Shown piece after piece: positions 53,189 to 62,041 of a DNA stretch of 64,000 bases. The notes beneath the pieces are model-generated. The model was given only the letters and a program-made list of their open reading frames with translations, made no database searches and was not told the DNA's origin. This DNA is from Hydrogenophaga sp. (lineage in GTDB: Bacteria; Pseudomonadota; Gammaproteobacteria; Burkholderiales; Burkholderiaceae_C). Position numbers and translations under genes: made by a program. Every line of letters starts with the position of its first letter. Positions within the stretch are counted from its first letter, which is position 1. Location of the stretch: NCBI RefSeq assembly GCF_011772445.1, contig NZ_WVZN01000038.1, forward strand, positions 10,239-74,238. The letters are read 5' to 3'.

Positions 53189-53365
53189 GGACGTGACGCG
53201 CTGGAGGCGCTTTCCCGCGACGCCGGCCTGCAGGCCAAATGGCGCGGGGAAGCTGCGGAGCAGCTCGGGCTTTATCCCTCAACGGACTTCCTCAGCCGCT
53301 GCGACGCCGGCGACTTGGTCCAGCTTCAGGCGTTTGTCGACCTGCTGACCAGCGCCCGGCTATAG
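53189..53365 (+). pseudogene. Tail fragment of an unidentified gene
   Basis: A 58-codon open stretch with good amino-acid composition (LEALSRDAGLQAKWRGEAAE, LVQLQAFVDLLTSARL) that ends in TAG but has no start codon region: a TGA lies directly before it. It looks like the 3' remnant of a gene truncated by rearrangement, overlapping the opposing XRE stop by six bases. Confidence 0.45.
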
Positions 53366-53626
53366 CAGGCTGGGCAGTTGATGGCGTTGGATGCGCTCAT
53401 CAAGCTTCTTGACGAAGGCCTCTAGGGTGGTGCCACAGGCATGGGTCCAGAGCGCCAACTCGAACACATCAACGCGCCGACGGCCGGCCTCGCAGCGACT
53501 GACGACGTCTTGACCAATCTGCATCCGCGCCGCCAGTTCCGATTGACTTAGCCCCGCACCCGTCCTGAGGGTGTTGAGTTCCTCGAGGAACAACTGATAC
53601 TTCTCACTATAAAGCGGGCTTCTCAT
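53360..53626 (-). CDS. Small XRE-family regulator
   Basis: An 88-residue helix-turn-helix protein (AGLSQSELAARMQIGQDVVS, then RCEAGRRRVDVFEL), similar in plan to the XRE protein at 52759. Size and lack of other domains fit a repressor or antitoxin; no toxin partner is visible beside it. Confidence 0.85.
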   Translation of the reverse strand: MRSPLYSEKYQLFLEELNTLRTGAGLSQSELAARMQIGQDVVSRCEAGRRRVDVFELALWTHACGTTLEAFVKKLDERIQRHQLPSLL

Positions 53627-53900
53627 TCTGCTGCGGTTGCTTACGCGGCCGCGCAGGATCAGAGGGAAGTTGAATTATGGGAAAACGCCATAATTCAGAT
53701 TGCGGTTTGGAGCTGACAACGATGCCGTTATGGCTGGCGAGCTCAAAAGAGGGCTAGCTGTTCGGTCTGCTGATCAGGCATATCGGCGCCGCCGCGCTGC
53801 GGAGCTCGGCCGGACGGATGCTTGCGGGTTCGAGGCTTGTCGGCGTTCCGCCTCGACGTGAGGTCTCGAGCGCCCCCGGGCTTTCATCCTGTGCCTCACA

Positions 53901-54072
53901 CAGGTCAATTCGATTTGGACAGGCCCAGGAGGGGTTAAAGCTGGTCAACGGCCGCCGGCGACTGGGTTAACTGGGTCCGGATGCGCTCCGCCAAGTCCAG
54001 GTCAATTTGGTTCGGACAGGCCCAAGCATGGGTCAAAACTGGTTGGAGGTTGCCGGAGACAGGGTTAACTGA
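53901..54072 (+). repeat. Two imperfect direct repeats of about 75 bp, 97 bp apart
   Basis: Copy 1 (53901-53975) and copy 2 (53998-54072) share CAGGTCAATT at the start, GGACAGGCCCA in the first third and GGGTTAACTG at the end, with roughly two thirds of positions alike between. A weaker third copy may begin near 54,107. They resemble terminal or recombinase-binding repeats of a mobile element; no transposase is next to them. Confidence 0.6.
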
Positions 54073-54205
54073 CGCTGGGAACTGCCGCGAGCTAGAAAAC
54101 TGCGGTGTCCAGGACGTTCCGGGCCCGTCCGCTCGGAAGTTAAGGTGGGTCTGCCACTCAGGCCTGACACGGGGGGAAGGTCAAGCGCGGATCGTCGCAT
54201 CAGTA

Positions 54206-54233
54206 TGTTTACATAATATACATCGTAGAACCA
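54206..54233 (+). other. dif-like half site
   Basis: Read as 11-6-11: TGTTTACATAA, TATACA, TCGTAGAACCA. Against E. coli dif in the same orientation, the first arm agrees at 8 of 11 positions and the centre at 6 of 6, but the second arm at only 3 of 11. One arm and the centre of a Xer-type site are thus preserved at the right edge of the island. Confidence 0.4.
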
Positions 54234-54307
54234 GTTTGAACGCTTGTTCAGGAACCAAGGATCTCGGCGGCTGCACACAGTGCCGCTTCAATCCATCGGG
54301 ACCTGCC

Positions 54308-54766
54308 ATGAATCTGGACGCCATCGAATCCTGTCTTGAACGCGCCGCAGAGCAATCCAGCGTGTGGGCAGTCATACGCGAAGCTGCCGAGGCCTCGTGG
54401 GTGATCGTTCTGCCAGACCAGTCGATGGTCGACGCCCAGTACGACCCTGAGCGCTGCGAGTTGCGGTTTCAAGTTGAACTCGGCCTCGTGCAAGACGCTA
54501 CACAGCGCGCCGCCATCAACGAGCTGATCGTGCGCTGCCAGGGCGTGATCCCCGTGCCGACCATCAACCTGACCAGCGACCAGCGCTACGAACTGCTGAC
54601 GCGTTGGCCCATGGACCCGGTATCACCCGAGGCGCTGGGCGCCTATTTCGACGACGTGGCCGCCCAAGCAAGCCTGTGGCGCGAGGTGGTCAATCAGCCA
54701 CTCGCCGCTGTCGCTCCGCAAGTGCCCGACTCGCAAACCCTGCACGGACTCGATCTTCTGGTCTGA
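54308..54766 (+). CDS. Hypothetical acidic protein, possibly of the type III chaperone-like fold
   Basis: A 152-residue acidic protein (LDAIESCLERAAEQSSVWAV, VIVLPDQSMVDAQYDPERCE). The alternation of an N-terminal helix and beta strands and its low pI recall CesT-type secretion chaperones, but the resemblance is weak and I would call it unknown. It lies just right of the island edge, on the strand opposite to tctA, and is followed by a small plus-strand gene. Confidence 0.55.
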   Translation: MNLDAIESCLERAAEQSSVWAVIREAAEASWVIVLPDQSMVDAQYDPERCELRFQVELGLVQDATQRAAINELIVRCQGVIPVPTINLTSDQRYELLTRWPMDPVSPEALGAYFDDVAAQASLWREVVNQPLAAVAPQVPDSQTLHGLDLLV

Positions 54767-54801
54767 GACCCGATCACCTCCACACAGCGCCGCTATCGTT
54801 C

Positions 54802-55032
54802 ATGCTCACTATCAACCCCGCAGCTTCATCTGCCGTTCTCCCGTCAGCCCTTGTTACCACCCCGAGTGGCACGCCGGTGCTCTACATCAGAGCTGGCGTG
54901 CCACCTGAGGCTCTAAGACGCTCCCTGCCGCCGCAGCGCTTGAATGCAGCGCAGACCATGGAGCGCCTGCAGCAGCTGTTCCGTGCCAACCTCAACAGCC
55001 TGCCCACTCTGCACCCTGCGAGCTTGCCTTGA
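54802..55032 (+). CDS. Small hypothetical protein
   Basis: A 76-residue protein rich in Ala, Leu, Pro and Ser, ending in a helix (TMERLQQLFRANLNSLPTL). It follows the acidic protein by 35 bases and precedes a strong terminator. No family is recognised; if the gene before it is a chaperone, this could be its partner. Confidence 0.5.
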   Translation: MLTINPAASSAVLPSALVTTPSGTPVLYIRAGVPPEALRRSLPPQRLNAAQTMERLQQLFRANLNSLPTLHPASLP

Positions 55033-55067
55033 CCCACAAGCGGCTATTGACGAGCCGCTCCAGCAAG

Positions 55068-55102
55068 AAGCCCCTGGTTCGATCGACTCGAACCAGGGGC
55101 TT
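55068..55102 (+). terminator. Intrinsic terminator, probably bidirectional
   Basis: Perfect 15-base arms (AAGCCCCTGGTTCGA and its complement) around a five-base loop, followed by TTTGTT on the plus strand. It separates the plus-strand gene ending at 55032 from tctA, which ends at 55142 on the other strand. Confidence 0.85.
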
Positions 55103-55141
55103 TGTTCATCGGGGGATGCAGCGGCCTTTGCTGCGATCCGG

Positions 55142-56653
55142 TCACTCCTCCACGAACGCCTCTTCCCTCTTCTTCTTCACCGATGGCAAGAGCACGATGA
55201 TCAAGAGGAGAACCGCGACCACGAGCAAGGAAGCCGAGATGGGACGCGTGACGAAGACCGCCCAGTCGCCGCGCGAGATCAGCAGCGCACGGCGCAGGTA
55301 CTCTTCCATCATCGGGCCGAGGATCAGGCCCAGCAGCAGCGGCGCGGGCTCGCAGCCAAGCTTGATGAAGATGTAGCCGATGAGGCCGAAGAGCGCGACC
55401 ATCCAGACGTCGAAGCTGTTGTTGTTGGTCGAATACACGCCGATGGCGCAGAACAGCACGATCGCCGGATACAGCCACTTGTAAGGCACCGTCAGCAGCT
55501 TGATCCACATGCCGATCAGGGGCAGGTTCAGGATGATCAGCATGGCGTTGCCGATCCACATGGAGGCGATCAGGCCCCAGAACAGGTCCGGGTTGCTGGT
55601 CATCACCTGCGGGCCGGGCTGGATGTTGTGGATGGTCATGGCACCCACCATCAGCGCCATCACGGCGTTGGGCGGAATGCCCAGCGTGAGCAGCGGGATG
55701 AACGAGGTCTGCGAACCGGCGTTGTTGGCCGACTCCGGCGCGGCCACGCCGCGGATGTTGCCCTGGCCGAACGGCACTTCACCGGGCTTGAGCCTGGTCT
55801 TCTTCTCGATGGTGTAAGCCGCAAACGCGGACAGCAGCGAACCGCCGCCTGGAAGGATGCCCAGCGCCGAGCCAAGAGCGGTACCGCGCAGCACGGCGGG
55901 GAACATGCGCTTGAAGTCTTCGGCCGTCGGCATGATCCCGGTGACTTTGGCGGTGAAGACCTCGCGCTTGGACTCGTCGTGCGAGAGGTTGCTGATGATC
56001 TCGCCATAGCCGAACAGGCCCATGGCGATGACCACGAAGCTCACGCCGTCGGTGAGTTCGGGAATGTCGAACGAGAAGCGCGCCACACCCGAGTTGATGT
56101 CGGTGCCGATCAGACCGATCAGCAGACCCAGCACGATCATGGCCAGCGCCTTGATCAGCGAGCCGGAAGCCAACACGACGGCGCCGATCAGGCCCACCAC
56201 CATGAGCGAGAAGTACTCGGCCGGGCCGAAGCTCAGCGCGATCTCGGTGAGCGGCGGCGCGAAGGCGGCCAGCACCAGCGTGGCGACGCAACCCGCGAAA
56301 AACGAGCCCAGGCCGGCGGCCGCCAGCGCGGGACCCGCCCTGCCCTTGCGCGCCATCTGGTAGCCGTCGATCACGGTCACCACCGAAGACGATTCACCCG
56401 GCAGGTTCACGAGGATGGCGGTGGTGGACCCACCGTACTGCGCGCCGTAGTAGATGCCGGCCAGCATGATCAGCGCCGACACGGGCTCCAGGCCATAGGT
56501 GACCGGCAGCAGCATGGCGATGGTGGCCAGCGGGCCCAGGCCCGGCAGCACGCCGATGAGCGTACCCAGCAGACAGCCGACGAAGGCGTACAGCAGGTTC
56601 TGCCCGGTGAAGGCGACGCTGAAGCCCAGTGAGAGGTGTTCGAGCAATTCCAT
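55142..56653 (-). CDS. tctA: Tripartite tricarboxylate transporter permease TctA
   Basis: A 503-residue inner-membrane permease with about 12 helices and typical TctA segments (GVLPGLGPLATIAMLLPVTY, GIYYGAQYGGSTTAILVNLPGES split here as GIYYGAQYGG and TAILVNLPGES, LPGGGSLLSAFAAY). It works with TctB and a periplasmic TctC protein to import citrate or related acids. It follows tctB by 19 bases. No tctC is in the window. Confidence 0.93.
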   Translation of the reverse strand: MELLEHLSLGFSVAFTGQNLLYAFVGCLLGTLIGVLPGLGPLATIAMLLPVTYGLEPVSALIMLAGIYYGAQYGGSTTAILVNLPGESSSVVTVIDGYQMARKGRAGPALAAAGLGSFFAGCVATLVLAAFAPPLTEIALSFGPAEYFSLMVVGLIGAVVLASGSLIKALAMIVLGLLIGLIGTDINSGVARFSFDIPELTDGVSFVVIAMGLFGYGEIISNLSHDESKREVFTAKVTGIMPTAEDFKRMFPAVLRGTALGSALGILPGGGSLLSAFAAYTIEKKTRLKPGEVPFGQGNIRGVAAPESANNAGSQTSFIPLLTLGIPPNAVMALMVGAMTIHNIQPGPQVMTSNPDLFWGLIASMWIGNAMLIILNLPLIGMWIKLLTVPYKWLYPAIVLFCAIGVYSTNNNSFDVWMVALFGLIGYIFIKLGCEPAPLLLGLILGPMMEEYLRRALLISRGDWAVFVTRPISASLLVVAVLLLIIVLLPSVKKKREEAFVEE

Positions 56654-56672
56654 GGTGTTGTTGTCTCCGTGA

Positions 56673-57158
56673 TCAGTGGCCCAGGAACCACGGCAGAACC
56701 GGGAACTGCAGATTGAGGGCGTAAACGAAGGCGCCGTAGCTGCCGATGGCCAGGATCGTGGCCAGAATGACCGATTCCTTGAGCTTGTGGCCCGGGCGCG
56801 CGTAGCCCGAAATCAGCACGAGGCCATAGATGGCCACGATGAGGCCGAAGTGCGGAATGCCCCAGGACGGAATGCCCACCAGCAGCGCGCCGAAGGCCAG
56901 GTTGGCCCCGAGGATGAAGATGAGGGGACGCCAGGCGACGCTGCCGAGCGCTTGGTCACCGACGTGCTTGCCGAAGGACTGGAGCGTGATGACCACACCC
57001 AGAACGGCCAGCAGGATGCCCAGCAACAAAGGGAAATAGCCCGGCCCCATACGGGCCGCACTGCCGATATCGAAGTTGGTGGCGCCCACCCCGAAGGCTA
57101 TGCCTACGATGGTGAACATGAGGCCGGACGCGAAGTCCTTCTGGCTCGCTATTTTCAC
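56673..57158 (-). CDS. tctB: Tripartite tricarboxylate transporter small subunit TctB
   Basis: A 161-residue four-helix membrane protein of the TctB family (FTIVGIAFGVGATNFDIGSA, RMGPGYFPLLLGILLAVLG). GTG 57158 is chosen as start because AGGAG lies nine bases upstream; the frame is open farther. Forms the membrane complex with TctA. The gene upstream is an ankyrin protein on the same strand, not a solute-binding protein. Confidence 0.9.
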   Translation of the reverse strand: MKIASQKDFASGLMFTIVGIAFGVGATNFDIGSAARMGPGYFPLLLGILLAVLGVVITLQSFGKHVGDQALGSVAWRPLIFILGANLAFGALLVGIPSWGIPHFGLIVAIYGLVLISGYARPGHKLKESVILATILAIGSYGAFVYALNLQFPVLPWFLGH

Positions 57159-57268
57159 GACGTCTGTCTCCTGGGGATGCAAAAAACCTGCGCATTGTCC
57201 GCGCATGACCGAGCGGCGGGCATGTGGGATACACCTATGGCTGACACCAGCCTGACTCGGCTTTGGTG

Positions 57269-57937
57269 CTACCAGCGGCCGGTCGACTGCTTGGCGCGGA
57301 TGGCGGCGGCGATGGCGTCGGCGGTTTCCTTGCGGCCCGCCCGGTGCGCGAAGTCGATGGCACTCAGCCCCTGCTCGTTCTTCATCGCCGTGTCAGCGCC
57401 CTCCTCCAGCAAGAGTCGGACCACCTGGGGGTGGCCGTAGAGCGCGGCCATCATCAGCGGCGTGCTGCCGTTGGGCGACTGGGCATCGATGAAGGCGTGG
57501 TGCTCCAGCAGCAGGCGCACCACGGGCAGGCTGCGCTCGCTGGCGTGCGTGGCGGCGTAGTGCAGCGGCGCCCACCCGGGTTTGTTCACCTCGGCCTGGC
57601 GGTCGATGAGCCGGCGCACGAGTTCGAGCTTGCCCTTGAGCGCGGCCATCATCAGCGGCGACTCGCCCTTGGTGTTGCGGTGCTCGACCTTCACCTCGGG
57701 CCGGCTCAACAAGTACATGGCCACGCGATCGGACTCGTCGCGCAAGGCCAGATAAAGCGGGTGCTGGCCAGCGGGGTCCAGCGTGTTGAGGTCGAAGCCC
57801 CGTTGGGCCAGCTTCGCCAGGGTGTCCGGGTCGTTGCGTTTGATGGCAGAGAAGAAATCGTCGTACGAACTGGCCCAGGCGCTGGAGCCCAGCACCCCTA
57901 TGGCCATAAGGCATTTCAAAACAAGGCGCTTTTTCAT
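57269..57937 (-). CDS. Secreted ankyrin-repeat protein
   Basis: A 222-residue protein with a signal peptide (about 1-22, ending SSAWA) and four to five ankyrin repeats, for example GESPLMMAALKGKLELVRRL and GSTPLMMAALYGHPQVVRLL. Predicted periplasmic; ankyrin proteins mediate binding, and similar ones beside catalase or transport genes have stress-related roles. The partner is unknown. Confidence 0.88.
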   Translation of the reverse strand: MKKRLVLKCLMAIGVLGSSAWASSYDDFFSAIKRNDPDTLAKLAQRGFDLNTLDPAGQHPLYLALRDESDRVAMYLLSRPEVKVEHRNTKGESPLMMAALKGKLELVRRLIDRQAEVNKPGWAPLHYAATHASERSLPVVRLLLEHHAFIDAQSPNGSTPLMMAALYGHPQVVRLLLEEGADTAMKNEQGLSAIDFAHRAGRKETADAIAAAIRAKQSTGRW

Positions 57938-57960
57938 CTTTTTAATGCAGAACCTGAGGT

Positions 57961-58767
57961 TCAGGAGGCGATGACCCGAGAGAAAAGGCGTTCGAAATTG
58001 CGGCTGGTGGCCTCGGCCACGGCCTCCACCGGCAGGCCCTTGATCTCGGCCACCTGAGCGGCCACGTGCGGCACCAGGGCCGGGGTGTTGACCTTGCCCC
58101 GGTGCGGCACGGGCGCCAGGTAGGGGCTGTCGGTCTCGATCAGCAGCCGCTCCAGCGGCACCAGGCGCGCGGTTTCGCGCAGGTCGGCCGCGTTGCGAAA
58201 GGTGAGGATGCCGGAGAACGAGATGTAGAAGTCCAGATCGAGTGCGGCGCGAGCGACCTCGGCAGTCTCGGTGAAGCAGTGGAACACGCCCCGCGCTAGT
58301 GCACGACCGTCACCAGGACCAAAGCCGCCCTCTTCGCGCAGGATGTCCAGCGTGTCGTCCGACGCGCTGCGCGTGTGAATCACCAGCGGCAGCGCCGTCT
58401 GGCGCGCGGCGCGGATGTGCACGCGAAACCGCTCCCTTTGCCACTCCATGTCGGCCAGACCGCGATCGCCGAGGCGGTAGTAGTCCAGGCCGGTTTCGCC
58501 GATGCCCACCACCTTGGGGCGCGCCGCGCCGTCCAGCAAGTCCTGCAGGGAGGGCTCGATGACATCCTCGCTGTCGGGATGCACGCCCACCGTGGCCCAC
58601 AGGTGGGCATGGTCGCGCGCCAGGGCGTGGACCTCGTCGAACTCTTCCATCGTGGTGCAGATGCACAGGGCGCGGTCGACCTTGGCGTCGGCCATGGCCT
58701 GCAGGATGGCCGGAAACTGCTCGCGCAGCTCGGGGAAATTCAGGTGGCAATGCGAGTCAGTGAACAT
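57961..58767 (-). CDS. tatD: TatD-family metal-dependent hydrolase/DNase
   Basis: A 268-residue TIM-barrel hydrolase. Metal ligands are in FTDSHCHLNF (HxH), GIGETGLDYYR (Glu), VIHTRSA and HCFTET (His), and ETDSPYLAPVPHRGK (Asp), as in TatD 3'-5' DNases. The start at 58767 places the HxH motif near the N-terminus as usual; an earlier ATG would add six residues. Confidence 0.93.
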   Translation of the reverse strand: MFTDSHCHLNFPELREQFPAILQAMADAKVDRALCICTTMEEFDEVHALARDHAHLWATVGVHPDSEDVIEPSLQDLLDGAARPKVVGIGETGLDYYRLGDRGLADMEWQRERFRVHIRAARQTALPLVIHTRSASDDTLDILREEGGFGPGDGRALARGVFHCFTETAEVARAALDLDFYISFSGILTFRNAADLRETARLVPLERLLIETDSPYLAPVPHRGKVNTPALVPHVAAQVAEIKGLPVEAVAEATSRNFERLFSRVIAS

Positions 58768-58783
58768 CCGCCAATGATCCCCC

Positions 58784-58826
58784 AAAAACGAAACGCCTCG
58801 CGGCCAGGCGGCGGCGAGGCGTTTCG
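58784..58826 (-). terminator. Intrinsic terminator after the PilZ gene
   Basis: Perfect 13-base arms (CGAAACGCCTCGC and its complement, 58789-58801 and 58814-58826) with a 12-base loop. On the minus strand the stem is followed by TTTTTGGGGG. It lies between pilZ and tatD. Confidence 0.85.
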
Positions 58827-58840
58827 CGAGGCGAGCCGGT

Positions 58841-59212
58841 TCAGATCGTCTGCGTCTGGCGCTCGGAGTTCACGTTGGCGCCCAGGATCTCCTCGATCTT
58901 GAGCTTGAGCTGTTTCGATTTTTCGTCGGCCGGGAAGCGGATGCCGACACCCTGCGTGCGCCCGCCCTGGGCCTTGGCCGGCGTGACCCAGGCGACCTTG
59001 CCCGCCACCGGGTAGCGCTGCGGGTCGTCGGGCAGGCTCAGCAGCACGTAGACGTCATCACCCAACCGGTACTCGCGCGACGAAGGGATGAAGATGCCGC
59101 CGTCGGCGAACAGGGGCACGTAGGCGGCATACAGAGCGGCCTTTTCCTTGATCGAGAGCTGGATGACGCTGGGCCGCGCCGCGGCGCCGGTGGTGGACGG
59201 GTTGGTGCTCAT
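58841..59212 (-). CDS. pilZ: PilZ-domain protein
   Basis: A 123-residue single PilZ domain (IQLSIKEKAALYAAYVPLFA, GIFIPSSREYRLGDDVYVLL). It matches the PilZ proteins of type IV pilus biogenesis encoded next to holB; like them it lacks the RxxxR and D/NxSxxG c-di-GMP motifs. Located 95 bases downstream of holB on the same strand, the usual gammabeta-proteobacterial order. Confidence 0.9.
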   Translation of the reverse strand: MSTNPSTTGAAARPSVIQLSIKEKAALYAAYVPLFADGGIFIPSSREYRLGDDVYVLLSLPDDPQRYPVAGKVAWVTPAKAQGGRTQGVGIRFPADEKSKQLKLKIEEILGANVNSERQTQTI

Positions 59213-59307
59213 GCGGTCGAGTGTAGGGGCTGGGGCCCGGCCGAAAGGCCGATAACAGAGCGCGAGGGTCGTGCAGTTTTCAGCGTGGCGATGCAGCCGG
59301 TTGCACT

Positions 59308-60315
59308 TCAGCGACCAGCGGTCGCCAGGGCCTGACGCGCCCGCGCAGCCCAGGCCTCCTGAAGCAGTCCGGCCTGGTACGGGTGCTCCACGCTGCGGGC
59401 GGCTTGCGTGAGTTCGTCAGCCCAGCGCGCCAGAACGCGCCAGGGCGGCGACGGCGGCAGCTGCTCGGCCGGAAAGAAGCGAGGCGCAGCGCCCGCCGCG
59501 CGCGCCATGAGGTCGTGACAGAGCTTCTGCAGCACGTCGAGTTGCTGCGCGGGTGCCTGCTCGCCCAGCACTTTCCAGTCGCCACGCGCCAGGGCTTGCG
59601 GCAGGCCGGCCCATTGCTCAGGCGTGAAGCCGCGGCGGGACAAGGCCAGTGCCTCATCGGGCCGGCCACCGGACGCGCGCCACCAGGCCTGGGCGGCGGC
59701 CGGCGTCACCTCGGCGGCCGCCTGCAGCCAGGGCAAGGCCTCGGCCTCGTCGGGCCACTGCAGGGTATGCGTCTGGCAGCGGCTGCGGATGGTGGGCAGC
59801 AGCAGGTGCGCGGCCTCGGTGGCAAGCACGAAGCGCACGCTCGGGCTGGGTTCTTCCAGCGTCTTGAGCAGGGTGTTCGCGGACTCGACGTTGAGCCGCT
59901 CGGCCGGGTAGACCAACACCACTTGCGTTCCGCCGCGCGCACTGGTGGTCTGGGTGAAGGCCACGGCCTGACGCGCGGCCTCCACGCGGATGGCCTTGCT
60001 GGGTTTGCGCTTCTTGTCATCGAGCTCGCGCTGGGTCGATTCGTCCAGCGGCCAGGCCAGTTCCAGACTCAGGGTCTCGGGCATGAGCACGCACAGGTCG
60101 GCGTGCGTGCGCACGTCGATGGCGTGGCAACTGGGGCACTCGCCGCAGGCGCCATGGGGCCGAGGCCGCTCGCACAGCCAGGCGCGCGCCAGGGCCAGAC
60201 CCAGTTCGTACTGCCCCAGGCCCGACGGCCCGGCCAGCAGCACGGCGTGGGTGCGCCAGGACAGCAGCGATTCCAGCTGGCGTTGCAGCCAGGGGGCCAA
60301 TGGCGATTCCCTCAT
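59308..60315 (-). CDS. holB: DNA polymerase III subunit delta'
   Basis: A 335-residue clamp-loader subunit. The Walker A position reads [12 protein letters not shown], without the GKT Lys, as expected for delta' which does not hydrolyse ATP. The zinc module is CGECPSC with an upstream Cys, and the sensor region is [14 protein letters not shown]. The start ATG overlaps the tmk stop by four bases. Confidence 0.93.
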   Translation of the reverse strand: MRESPLAPWLQRQLESLLSWRTHAVLLAGPSGLGQYELGLALARAWLCERPRPHGACGECPSCHAIDVRTHADLCVLMPETLSLELAWPLDESTQRELDDKKRKPSKAIRVEAARQAVAFTQTTSARGGTQVVLVYPAERLNVESANTLLKTLEEPSPSVRFVLATEAAHLLLPTIRSRCQTHTLQWPDEAEALPWLQAAAEVTPAAAQAWWRASGGRPDEALALSRRGFTPEQWAGLPQALARGDWKVLGEQAPAQQLDVLQKLCHDLMARAAGAAPRFFPAEQLPPSPPWRVLARWADELTQAARSVEHPYQAGLLQEAWAARARQALATAGR

Positions 60316-60959
60316 GCGGGCAACCAGCCCCGTTGCAGGAACGCGTCCCGCACGATCGACGCCACGCGCTCGCGGGGCTGGTTCGCGTCGATGCGCACGA
60401 AGCGCGCGGGCTCGGCCTGGGCGCGCGCCGCATAGCCCGCGCTGACCCGCTCGAAGAAGGCCTGCGGTTGCGCTTCGAAGCGGTCGGGCACGCGGGCGCC
60501 GGCCAGGCGCTCGGCCGCCACCGCAGCCGGCAGGTCGAACCACAGGGTCAGGTCGGGCTGGCGCAAGCCACCGTCGGCGCGCGCCTGCACCCAGCGCTCC
60601 AGTTGTCCGAGAACGGCCATGTCGAACCCGCGCCCGTGGCCCTGGTAGGCGAAGGTGGCGTCGGTGAAGCGGTCGCACAGCACCACCTCGCCGCGCGCCA
60701 GCGCGGGCTCGATCACCTGCTGCAGGTGGTCGCGCCGGGCGGCGAACATCAGCAGCGACTCGCTCAGCGGGTCCATCGGGTCGTTGAGCACCAGGGCGCG
60801 CAGCTTCTCGGCCAGCGGCGTGCCTCCTGGCTCGCGCGTCAGCACCACGCGCCGCCCGGCGGCGTCGAAAGCCTTCGCCAGCATGTCGATGTGCGTGGAC
60901 TTGCCGGCACCGTCGATGCCTTCGAAGCTGATGAACAGGCCAGTGGACGACATGGACAT
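60312..60959 (-). CDS. tmk: Thymidylate kinase
   Basis: A 215-residue dTMP kinase with P-loop [11 protein letters not shown], the DR(F/Y) motif [29 protein letters not shown], and the LID region. It makes dTDP for DNA synthesis. It sits between mltG (one-base overlap) and holB (four-base overlap), the conserved mltG-tmk-holB order. Confidence 0.95.
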   Translation of the reverse strand: MSMSSTGLFISFEGIDGAGKSTHIDMLAKAFDAAGRRVVLTREPGGTPLAEKLRALVLNDPMDPLSESLLMFAARRDHLQQVIEPALARGEVVLCDRFTDATFAYQGHGRGFDMAVLGQLERWVQARADGGLRQPDLTLWFDLPAAVAAERLAGARVPDRFEAQPQAFFERVSAGYAARAQAEPARFVRIDANQPRERVASIVRDAFLQRGWLPA

Positions 60960-61966
60960 CAGCGGCGCAGGATGAAGCGGCGCACGGCGGCGTTGTGCTC
61001 GTTGAGCGTGGCGCTGAAATGGCTGGAGCCATCGCCGCGCGAGACGAAGTACATGGCGTTGGTGCGGGCCGGCTGCACCGCCGCCATGATGGACGCCATG
61101 CCCGGCAGGGCGATGGGCGTCGGCGGCAGGCCGGCACGTGTGTAGGTGTTGTAGGGCGAGTCGGTCTCCAGGTGCACGCGGCGCAAGTTGCCGTTGAACG
61201 CGTCGCCCAGGCCGTAGATCACGGCCGGATCGGTTTGCAGCCGCATGCCGATGCGCAAGCGATTGGCGAACACGCCGGCGATGCGCCCGCGGTCGGCCGG
61301 CTGCCCGGTTTCCTTCTCGACGATGCTGGCGAGGATCAGCGCCTCCTCGGGCGACTGCAGCGGCACGCCCGGATCGCGTTGCGCCCAGGCCTGGGCCAGG
61401 CGCTCGTCCATGGCGCGCGCAGCCTGGCGCAGCACGGTGGACGCGGGCGTGCGCTTGGTGACGCGGTAGGTGTCGGGGAAGAAGCGGCCCTCGGGGTGCT
61501 GGCCCGGGTAGCCGATGCGCTCCATGGTCTGCTCCGGGCTCAGGCCTTCCAGGTCCTGCGTCAGGTCGGGCGAGCGGCGCAGCGCGTCGATGGCCTGGCG
61601 TGCGGTCCAGCCCTCGATGATCTGGGCGTTGACCATGGCTTGCTCGCCGCGCACCAGCTTGTTCAGCAGGCTGCGCGGCGTGGTGCCGGGGGCGATTTCG
61701 TAGACACCGGCCTTGATGCCCCGCGACTCGCCGGAGAGGCGGAACCAGGCGTACAGCAGCGCGGCGGGCGCCTGCACGCCGGCGGCCTCGATGCGGTTGG
61801 CGGCCGTGCGCGCCGAACTGCCCGCCGGGATGTCGAATTCGAGCGGCGCGCTGTCGCTGGCCGTGGCCGGCAGGCTCAGGGGGCGGTGCACCCACCAGTG
61901 GCCGGCCATGTAGGCCAGGACGGCGAGCAGCAAGGGGACGACCACCAGGTTCTTGAACAGGCGCAT
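60959..61966 (-). CDS. mltG: Endolytic murein transglycosylase MltG
   Basis: A 335-residue membrane-anchored lytic transglycosylase that cuts nascent glycan strands. One N-terminal helix ([19 protein letters not shown]), a LysM-like region and the YceG domain with the catalytic Glu in [14 protein letters not shown] and the [12 protein letters not shown] motif. The ATG at 61966 fits the anchor; the longer frame would add 20 basic residues. Confidence 0.93.
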   Translation of the reverse strand: MRLFKNLVVVPLLLAVLAYMAGHWWVHRPLSLPATASDSAPLEFDIPAGSSARTAANRIEAAGVQAPAALLYAWFRLSGESRGIKAGVYEIAPGTTPRSLLNKLVRGEQAMVNAQIIEGWTARQAIDALRRSPDLTQDLEGLSPEQTMERIGYPGQHPEGRFFPDTYRVTKRTPASTVLRQAARAMDERLAQAWAQRDPGVPLQSPEEALILASIVEKETGQPADRGRIAGVFANRLRIGMRLQTDPAVIYGLGDAFNGNLRRVHLETDSPYNTYTRAGLPPTPIALPGMASIMAAVQPARTNAMYFVSRGDGSSHFSATLNEHNAAVRRFILRR

Positions 61967-62041
61967 GTAGGCGTGCTGAAGGCAGGGAGAAGGCGCCGGG
62001 CGGCGACGGCGCGACAGACGGACCATGATAATTCAGCGCGC

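Larger units (their letters stand above)
53627..54307 (+). other. Long gene-free stretch at the right edge of the island
   Basis: About 680 bases without a convincing gene. It holds a pair of imperfect direct repeats (53901-54072), possibly a third decayed copy, and a dif-like half site at 54206-54233. Frames that cross it have no start signals and a composition unlike a protein. It probably marks the junction between island and chromosome. Confidence 0.6.

Noticed and set aside
53754-54278. Short minus-strand frames over the repeat region
   Set aside because: They follow the repeats and the AT-rich junction, with no start signals or protein-like composition.
41080-54307. A tRNA gene as the integration target, or a CRISPR array
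   Set aside because: No cloverleaf-capable sequence with the conserved T-arm was seen at either edge, and the repeats present are too few and too imperfect for CRISPR.
59308-61137. A 609-codon fused frame covering holB and upstream sequence
   Set aside because: Homology to delta' begins at the ATG at 60315; the part beyond is antiphase to tmk, whose motifs are clear.
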